NCBI GenBank assembly: GCA_027016355.1
Contig: JALWAF010000139.1
Coordinates: 1 to 7,234, forward strand
Direction: 5' to 3'
Length of the DNA stretch: 7,234 nt
Source of the DNA: Candidatus Moraniibacteriota bacterium
GTDB taxonomy: Bacteria; Patescibacteriota; Minisyncoccia; Moranbacterales; GCA-2747515
The notes below the pieces were generated by a model that had not been told where the DNA came from, ran no database searches, and saw only the letters and a list, made by a program, of their open reading frames with translations. The first letter of the stretch is position 1, and the number at the start of each line of letters is the position of its first letter. Positions 1 to 4,656 of this stretch are shown in pieces. The translations under genes and the position numbers were made by a program.

Positions 1-398
1 TCTGAAATCCATTCTGAACTTTTTTTAATAGCTGGAGTAAGTGTTTCAAATTTTTCTTCTAAAGGATGGAACGCTATAAAAATTCTTTTTTTCTTGTAAT
101 TTTCATCAACAATTTCTTGCCCTAAAACTGCAGCCATCAAAGCTGTGATTCTTTGTTGTCCGTCAATCAAAACTTGTTTTCCTCCACTTAATTCTCCACT
201 TTTTAATCTAATACTTGGATTTTTCCAAGTTATTATATAACCAATTGGAAAACCTTGATATAAGGAGTCCATTAAATCACGAACTTTTACACTTTTCCAA
301 ACAAAAGGTCTTTGAATTTCTGGAATTACAATCTCTCTATCTTCTATATAGTGGAGTAACATATCAATACTCCTCTGGTTGACTGAATATTTTTGCAT
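1..398 (-). CDS. DUF262 / GmrS-like N-terminal domain protein (partial, C-terminus outside window)
   Basis: The first 132 codons of a longer gene are visible; the frame is still open at the left edge. The start is the ATG at 398-396, because an in-frame stop lies a few codons upstream and no other usable start intervenes. No Shine-Dalgarno is visible. Diagnostic DUF262 features are EIQRPFVW (residues 27-34), LYQGFPIG (46-53) and [11 protein letters not shown] (77-87), whose DGQQR is the hallmark of the ParB/Srx-like nucleotide-binding fold. In GmrSD and related type IV restriction systems this domain is an NTPase coupled to a DUF1524 HNH nuclease that attacks modified phage DNA. Many other DUF262 proteins have no known function. 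Whether an HNH domain follows here cannot be seen, so a defence role is inference. The gene lies downstream of ispG in the same orientation across an 87-bp gap. Confidence 0.88.
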   Translation of the reverse strand, partial: MQKYSVNQRSIDMLLHYIEDREIVIPEIQRPFVWKSVKVRDLMDSLYQGFPIGYIITWKNPSIRLKSGELSGGKQVLIDGQQRITALMAAVLGQEIVDENYKKKRIFIAFHPLEEKFETLTPAIKKSSEWIS

Positions 399-444
399 AT
401 TTGTATTTTTAATATACTTGTCTTAATACATGTTTTCTAATTTA

Positions 445-486
445 CACTGTACTAGTTACAAGTTACCGATTACTAGTTACTACTTC
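445..486. repeat. Degenerate heptanucleotide tandem repeat
   Basis: Read in 7-base steps, the plus strand gives cactgta, ctagtta, caagtta, ccgatta, ctagtta and ctacttc. Two units are identical and most of the others keep the C at position 1 and TTA at positions 5-7. The array fills the space just after the ispG stop codon and overlaps its last base. It does not form a terminator-like hairpin with a T-run, so it is called as a repeat only. Confidence 0.55.
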
Positions 487-1679
487 TATCCCTCAACCCA
501 CTTACCATCTTTTTTGATTAGTTCTATTAGTTTATCTAGTGCTTCTTCTTGTGGTAGATTGTATTCTACTACTTCTTTGTTTCTGTAGAGACTGATTTTA
601 CCAGGTGCTCCTCCTACGTAGCCGTAGTCTGCGTCTGCCATTTCTCCTGGGCCGTTTACTATACATCCCATTACTGCAATTCTTACCCCTGTTAAATGTC
701 CTAGTTTTTCTTTGATTGTTTTGGTTACTGTTGCGATATCAAAAAGTGTCCGTCCGCATGATGGACAGGATATGAATTCTGCTTTTGTGATTCTTCTTTG
801 TGTTGCTTGGAGAATTGTGAAACATACTGGGATTTCTTCTTCCGGTGGTTCTGTGAGTGAGACTCGCAGGGTGTCTCCTATTCCTTCCATCAGAAGTGTG
901 CCAATTCCGATAGTTGATTTTGCTCGTCCGTCTTCTGCACTTCCTGCTTCTGTAACTCCCAAGTGTACTGGATAGTCCATTTCTTCTTTATCCATCTTAT
1001 CAACTAAAATTCTATTTGCCTCTATCATTATCATTGGATCAGATGCTTTAATAGCTACTACTATATTGTGATAATCATGTTTTTTGAAAACTCGCAGATA
1101 TTCCATCACACTTTCAGCTAGTCCCTCCGGAGTATTACCATATCTTGCTAGCACTCGTCCTGATAGAGAGCCCCAGTTTGTACCAATTCTAATTGGTTTT
1201 TTTGTTTCTTTTAATTTATCTATAAAAGGCAATAATCCCTCTTCAATTCTATCTAACTCTTTAGCATATTCTTCATCTGTTAACACTTTGTCATCATTTG
1301 CACGAGAGTCCAGTAAGTTTCCAGGATTTAGGCGAATTTTATCTGCCTCTTCTAGCGCTGCAAAGGCTGCGTTTTTATCAAAATGAATATCAGCTACAAT
1401 CGGCACATAACAATCATGCTCGCTAGCTAATTTTTCTTTAATTTCTTTTAAGGCTTTGACATGTTTTACAGTTGGTGTAGTGATACGCACAATCTCACTT
1501 CCAGCATCAACACATTTCATAATCTGAGCAACTGTTGCATCTACATCCATTGTATCAGTATTTGTCATAGTTTGTACTACAATTGGATTATCTCCACCAA
1601 TTGCCACATCCCCCACCATCACAACTCTAGTTTTTCTCCTTGGCTTTAGTGCCTTAAATTGTTCATTTTGATTTGTCAT
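486..1679 (-). CDS. ispG: 4-hydroxy-3-methylbut-2-en-1-yl diphosphate synthase (IspG/GcpE)
   Basis: IspG is the cytosolic [4Fe-4S] enzyme that reductively opens 2-C-methyl-D-erythritol 2,4-cyclodiphosphate to HMBPP, the penultimate MEP-pathway step towards IPP and DMAPP. The 397-residue product is full length for the two-domain bacterial form. The N-terminal TIM barrel begins around VGDVAIGGDNPIVVQTMTNTD (residues 22-42) and includes ADIHF (96-100) and IRLNPGN (115-121). The C-terminal cluster domain carries C305 and C308 in CPSCGR, then C339 and E346 in GCIVNGPGE. These match the three Cys and one Glu cluster ligands known from the family. The ATG at 1679-1677 is preceded by a purine-rich AAGAAG at a plausible distance, and a good promoter lies upstream at 1711-1739. 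Codon choice shifts from GAT/NNT-rich in the 5' part to more NNC-ending in the last third. The stop is TAG. Confidence 0.97.
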   Translation of the reverse strand: MTNQNEQFKALKPRRKTRVVMVGDVAIGGDNPIVVQTMTNTDTMDVDATVAQIMKCVDAGSEIVRITTPTVKHVKALKEIKEKLASEHDCYVPIVADIHFDKNAAFAALEEADKIRLNPGNLLDSRANDDKVLTDEEYAKELDRIEEGLLPFIDKLKETKKPIRIGTNWGSLSGRVLARYGNTPEGLAESVMEYLRVFKKHDYHNIVVAIKASDPMIMIEANRILVDKMDKEEMDYPVHLGVTEAGSAEDGRAKSTIGIGTLLMEGIGDTLRVSLTEPPEEEIPVCFTILQATQRRITKAEFISCPSCGRTLFDIATVTKTIKEKLGHLTGVRIAVMGCIVNGPGEMADADYGYVGGAPGKISLYRNKEVVEYNLPQEEALDKLIELIKKDGKWVEG

Positions 1680-1710
1680 AATATCTTCTTTAAAGATTTA
1701 ACTTAACTTA

Positions 1711-1739
1711 AGTTTACGAGAGAATAACCCTAATGTCAA
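1711..1739 (-). promoter_or_regulatory. Sigma70-type promoter of ispG
   Basis: On the minus strand there is a perfect -35 TTGACA (1739-1734), a 17-base spacer and a -10 TAAACT (1716-1711, 4 of 6 to consensus). Transcription would start near 1704, giving a leader of about 25 nt before the ispG ATG. Spacing and position fit well. The call rests on sequence only. Confidence 0.65.
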
Positions 1740-1754
1740 AGCAAAAATATCATT

Positions 1755-1889
1755 TGTCATACCTGCACTTGAGCAAGTTCGAGCATAAACTCCAATAGGC
1801 TTCTTTCCGTTATCATGCAAATTTTTTGTTGTATCTATCGAAAGATTCCTGCCATGCATACCGGACAGGCAGGCTTCGCAGAAATGACA
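1755..1889. repeat. Possible MITE-like element with 12-bp terminal inverted repeats
   Basis: The stretch starts with TGTCATACCTGC (1755-1766) and ends with GCAGAAATGACA (1878-1889). The reverse complement of the right end matches the left end at 10 of 12 positions. The right third is GC-richer than its surroundings and has a nested hairpin, CCTGCC (1848-1853) with GGCAGG (1868-1873), inside a wider imperfect pairing of TTCCTGC (1846-1852) with the right end. There is no transposase and no clear target duplication. The 135-bp size, inverted ends and intergenic location suit a non-autonomous element or a pair of dispersed palindromic repeats. No second copy exists in this window, so dispersal is unproven. 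Confidence 0.45.
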
Positions 1890-1913
1890 AGAATAACAAA
1901 AAGATGCTAAACT
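1884..1913 (+). promoter_or_regulatory. Candidate promoter of manC
   Basis: The plus strand has a -35-like ATGACA (1884-1889), an 18-base spacer and TAAACT (1908-1913). TGC stands directly before the -10, as in an extended -10 promoter. Transcription would start near 1920, about 25 nt before the manC ATG. The -35 is the last six bases of the inverted-repeat element. An overlapping TATACT (1913-1918) is an alternative -10 without a properly spaced -35. Confidence 0.4.
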
Positions 1914-1945
1914 ATACTATGTAATTATAAATAATATATAAATAC

Positions 1946-3022
1946 ATGGAAAATAACTACGTAGTAATAATGGCAGGTGGTTCAGGTACACGATTATGGC
2001 CACTGTCTCGCAAAGAAAATCCCAAACAATTTCAATTTCTTACAAGTGAAGATAAAACACTCATACAAGAAACCTATGACAGAGTTTCGTCACTGACTGT
2101 GCCTGAGCAAATATTTGTTTCTACTACAGCTCAATATGAGAACTTAGTGAAAAAACAACTACCAGATATTCCTTATGAAAACATCATCATAGAACCCTGT
2201 GGACGTGATACAGCCCCTGCCATGGGACTTGTAGCACATACGATATACAAAAGGGACCCCAATGCCGTAATAACTACAACACCATCAGATCATGCAATTA
2301 CAAATCCAGAAAATTACGTAAATACAGTAAAAACAGCTTTTAACGTCATAACAGATTATCCTGAACAATTTGGTTTAATAGGAATTAACCCTACAGAGCC
2401 AAGTACTGAACTTGGTTATATTCAACTTGGCAATGAACTAGATAAAAAATATTCACATAGAGTTTTTGAGGCTACCGCTTTCAAAGAAAAACCAGATGCA
2501 AAAACTGCAAGAGAATATTTATCTCATTGGTCATGCTTATGGAATGCTGCGTATTTTGTATTTAAAGCTTCTACATTCATAGATATGCTAAAAACTCACA
2601 CACCACACATATTAGACGCTCTTGAAAAAATGGACGAAGTCGACGATACAAAACAATACGAGATATATAGTGCGCTCCCTCGTGAACCTATTGACACTGT
2701 GATTTTAGAAAAACTATCTCCACAAGAAAGATTTGTCGTACCTGCTGATTTAATATGGAGCGACGTAGGTAATTGGAGAACTTTACATGACTTTTATAAA
2801 AATGGAAACACAAATGTATCTCGTGGCACAGTTTACACAACGGACACAAAAAATTGTCTCTTATTTGGCAAAAAATCAAAAACTGTTACAACACTAGGTC
2901 TTAAAGATATTATTGTCATTGATACAGATGACGCAATACTAGTTGCACATCGTGATGAGGTACATAATGTTAAAAAGGTCATTGAACAACTAAAAAAAGA
3001 TAAGAAAGATAATTTATTATAA
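1946..3022 (+). CDS. manC: Mannose-1-phosphate guanylyltransferase (GDP-mannose pyrophosphorylase), single-domain
   Basis: The enzyme makes GDP-mannose from mannose-1-phosphate and GTP in the cytoplasm, supplying mannose and fucose donors for surface polysaccharides or protein glycosylation. The 358-residue protein opens with the pyrophosphorylase signature GGSGTRLWPLSRKENPKQF (11-29). EPCGRDTAPA (83-92), TPSDH (112-116), ELGYIQ (155-160), FKEKPD (179-184), WNAAYFVF (199-206) and WSDVGNW (271-277) follow in family order. It stops after the left-handed beta-helix region and lacks the C-terminal cupin mannose-6-phosphate isomerase domain of roughly 470-residue bifunctional ManC/AlgA proteins. 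The isomerase must therefore be elsewhere or absent. The start is the ATG at 1946; the A/T-only leader has no Shine-Dalgarno. It is divergent from ispG, convergent with the S26-like gene, and has no sugar-pathway neighbour in view. The TAA stop is followed at once by an intrinsic terminator. Confidence 0.95.
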   Translation: MENNYVVIMAGGSGTRLWPLSRKENPKQFQFLTSEDKTLIQETYDRVSSLTVPEQIFVSTTAQYENLVKKQLPDIPYENIIIEPCGRDTAPAMGLVAHTIYKRDPNAVITTTPSDHAITNPENYVNTVKTAFNVITDYPEQFGLIGINPTEPSTELGYIQLGNELDKKYSHRVFEATAFKEKPDAKTAREYLSHWSCLWNAAYFVFKASTFIDMLKTHTPHILDALEKMDEVDDTKQYEIYSALPREPIDTVILEKLSPQERFVVPADLIWSDVGNWRTLHDFYKNGNTNVSRGTVYTTDTKNCLLFGKKSKTVTTLGLKDIIVIDTDDAILVAHRDEVHNVKKVIEQLKKDKKDNLL

Positions 3023-3025
3023 AAA

Positions 3026-3060
3026 TAAAAAAACCGACCATCCTTTGGTCGGTTTTTTTA
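3026..3060. terminator. Bidirectional intrinsic terminator between manC and the S26-like gene
   Basis: There is a perfect inverted repeat with GC-rich core ACCGACCA (3033-3040) and TGGTCGGT (3046-3053), and a TCCTT loop (3041-3045). A7 (3027-3033) and T7 (3053-3059) flank the core, so a U-tract follows the hairpin whichever strand is transcribed. It begins 3 bp after the manC stop and lies 9 bp beyond the 3' end of the minus-strand gene, so it can serve both convergent genes. Confidence 0.92.
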
Positions 3061-3069
3061 TTTTATTTT

Positions 3070-3528
3070 TTATGTATTTTGCAAAAATGCTACACCCAAA
3101 ATTTTAACCTCATCATCACATAACCACCCATATGTCGTTCTAGAATCCATAGATTGTTTTTTCAAGTTATCCTCTTTCCATATATCTTTACGTCCCTCAA
3201 ACCAATAGCATGTTCCTTTTTGTTTTGTAAGTTCTTTGATATAATCACCATCACATGCTTCATCAAAACATTTAAAAGCAACGACATCACCTACCTTTAC
3301 GTCAGAAACTGGCACAACATCTACAAGCATACCATCTTGAAATCCTAAATGTTTCATTGAATTTCCATCTATTTCATAAGTTTTTCTATTTTCAACATCA
3401 AACCGTTCATACCTATCATTTGAATTATACTCAGGATATGTTGTTTGTTCAGTAATATCTCCAGCGATAGCTCCTATTGGCAAAAATGCCGTAATAATCA
3501 ACAAAAATACTATAATTATATGATACAT
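3070..3528 (-). CDS. Small exported signal peptidase I-like (S26/S24 fold) protein
   Basis: The 152-residue protein starts with a hydrophobic segment (residues 3-22) ending in AIA-G, which could be a cleavable signal peptide or a membrane anchor. The rest follows the order of signal peptidase I boxes. These are IDGNSM with candidate nucleophile S57, VGDVVAF (79-85), YIKELTKQKG with candidate general base K98 (96-105), and SMDSRTTYGWL (126-136), which resembles the family's SxDSRxxG box. It is much shorter than classical leader peptidases, and the usual SMxPT is SMKHL, so the natural substrate is uncertain. A trimmed signal peptidase, another Ser/Lys protease or a non-catalytic relative are all possible. 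C87, C92, C107 and C137 lie in the exported part and could pair. The ATG at 3528 is the only start before an upstream in-frame stop. It has its own promoter and shares the terminator downstream. Confidence 0.8.
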   Translation of the reverse strand: MYHIIIVFLLIITAFLPIGAIAGDITEQTTYPEYNSNDRYERFDVENRKTYEIDGNSMKHLGFQDGMLVDVVPVSDVKVGDVVAFKCFDEACDGDYIKELTKQKGTCYWFEGRKDIWKEDNLKKQSMDSRTTYGWLCDDEVKILGVAFLQNT

Positions 3529-3529
3529 A

Positions 3530-3556
3530 CACCCGTTATATTATAACCTCACCCGT
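3530..3556 (-). promoter_or_regulatory. Palindrome between direct repeats in the leader of the S26-like gene
   Basis: A perfect 13-bp palindrome, gttatattataac (3535-3547), is framed by two copies of cacccgt (3530-3536 and 3550-3556), 20 bp apart. It ends just upstream of the ATG at 3528 and contains a minus-strand TATAAT (3545-3540). It could be an operator, a second promoter for a nearly leaderless transcript, or a small RNA hairpin (GTTA/TAAC stem, TAATA loop). The sequence does not decide between these. Confidence 0.35.
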
Positions 3557-3592
3557 CTGCATCTGTTTTGAGGCGTTATTAATTAACCAAGT

Positions 3593-3621
3593 AGTATAGC
3601 ATATTTATATATATTTGTCAA
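3593..3621 (-). promoter_or_regulatory. Strong sigma70-type promoter of the S26-like gene
   Basis: On the minus strand there is a perfect -35 TTGACA (3621-3616), a 17-base spacer and a -10 TATACT (3598-3593) preceded by TGC, an extended -10. The predicted start is near 3586, giving a leader of about 58 nt that contains the palindrome at 3535-3547. It lies after the stop of the upstream nucleotidyltransferase-like gene, so the S26-like gene is probably its own transcription unit. Confidence 0.75.
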
Positions 3622-3648
3622 GAGTACTCACACGTACCAAATAAGTAT

Positions 3649-4599
3649 TTAAAAGTTGATTTCCAATGCATCAAATCTGCGTTTATATTCTTCGAATATA
3701 ACTGGTCCTTGTGGTTTAGGTAAAAATATCAAATTATTATCACTGCACATAATTAGCGCTCCTTCTTTTTGAGTTTTTGGATTTTTTTGGATTTTTTTGA
3801 ACTGTATTTTTTTTAATCTTTTTTCCATTGCCCTATCTGCAAGTATAAGTTCAAAAAACTTTCGCATATATTTTGTAATAAAATTATCACCAACAGTCAA
3901 TTCAGATTTGATACGTGCACACTTATGATGCGGCTTCATATTTTGTATCCAATTTCTATTTTCATAACAAAATTGCATATGATAACCTGTATCAAACAAT
4001 GGTGTAGCAAAAACATATTCATGTGCAGCAAAGAGGTCTTGTGTTGGTACACATAATGATTTTGTTGTGATGTGATAATTCAGACATATTCGATTATTAG
4101 TCTTATTGTCTTGTCTCCGTACACCTAATAAATGTGAGAGTATTGTGATACAAAACCGTCCAGTCCAAATATGTCCATGTTTATATAAAACCAAAACATC
4201 CAAATCACTCCCTCTATCACAATTATTATATGCTAACCTACCTGTTACATAAATTGCTCTAACAAATGGGCTTATTCGTAAGATTGATATAATACGTCGT
4301 AATTTTCGCATTTTGATAAAACTAATGTATTCATGTTGTCTACGTAAAGATACAATATCCTCCCTACCAAATAAATAATACATGCCATTTTTTTGTGAGA
4401 TGTATTGTACTATTTCCTTTTGTTCCAGCGCACATTGTACATCTGTAAATGACCATACATTTCCACTATCATCCGCACTAGAACGAATCAAATGTTTCCA
4501 CACCTCAAACGCCGTTAATGGATAATTTAATACATCATAATATGTAATTGTTGCAATAATATTTTTATATAATATTTTATCCATATTATTTGAAATCAC
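3649..4599 (-). CDS. Winged-helix / pol-beta nucleotidyltransferase-like protein of unknown role
   Basis: Product of 316 residues from a GTG at 4599, or 311 from the ATG at 4584-4582; neither has a clear ribosome binding site and the ATG start is at least as plausible. Residues about 12-80 look like a winged-helix domain (TYYDVLNYPLTAFEVWKHL, then ALEQKEIVQYISQKNGMYYLF). VTGRLAYNN followed by GSDLDVLVLY (118-139) then resembles the pol-beta-type motif G[GS]...DxD, with D132 and D134 as candidate metal ligands. The expected serine after G120 is R121, and I cannot find a third carboxylate in the ICLNYHI strand (171-177). A helical region with DLFAAHEYVFATPLFD (188-203) and a lysine-rich stretch (260-278) follow. 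I recall similar proteins of unknown function from CPR genomes. It sits 57 bp after uvrA in the same direction with no terminator between, so read-through or co-transcription is likely. Substrate and activity are unknown. Confidence 0.75.
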   Translation of the reverse strand: MISNNMDKILYKNIIATITYYDVLNYPLTAFEVWKHLIRSSADDSGNVWSFTDVQCALEQKEIVQYISQKNGMYYLFGREDIVSLRRQHEYISFIKMRKLRRIISILRISPFVRAIYVTGRLAYNNCDRGSDLDVLVLYKHGHIWTGRFCITILSHLLGVRRQDNKTNNRICLNYHITTKSLCVPTQDLFAAHEYVFATPLFDTGYHMQFCYENRNWIQNMKPHHKCARIKSELTVGDNFITKYMRKFFELILADRAMEKRLKKIQFKKIQKNPKTQKEGALIMCSDNNLIFLPKPQGPVIFEEYKRRFDALEINF

Positions 4600-4656
4600 A
4601 AAAAATAAATCTTACTAATACTAAGCAACATGTTTTGTTATTTTAGTTTTTGTTTT

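Noticed and set aside
712..1649. Plus-strand open frames of 62-100 codons opposite ispG
   Set aside because: They are antisense to a gene with a fully conserved enzyme sequence and their products are low-complexity Ser-rich peptides.
1698..1859. A 53-codon minus-strand open frame upstream of ispG
   Set aside because: It overlaps the ispG promoter and most of the inverted-repeat element, has no ribosome binding site, and its product resembles no family I know. It is most likely chance reading through non-coding sequence.
2688..2879. A 63-codon minus-strand open frame inside manC
   Set aside because: It lies entirely within the conserved manC coding region and has no recognisable domain.
3765..3830. 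T-rich direct repeats within the nucleotidyltransferase-like gene, as a terminator or phase-variable tract
   Set aside because: They encode a lysine-rich stretch in an intact frame, have no stable GC stem, and the T-runs are short.
1946..4599. A polysaccharide or glycosylation cluster around manC
   Set aside because: The neighbours are an S26-like protein and a nucleotidyltransferase-like protein on the other strand, separated by a strong terminator. No glycosyltransferase or sugar-modifying enzyme is present.
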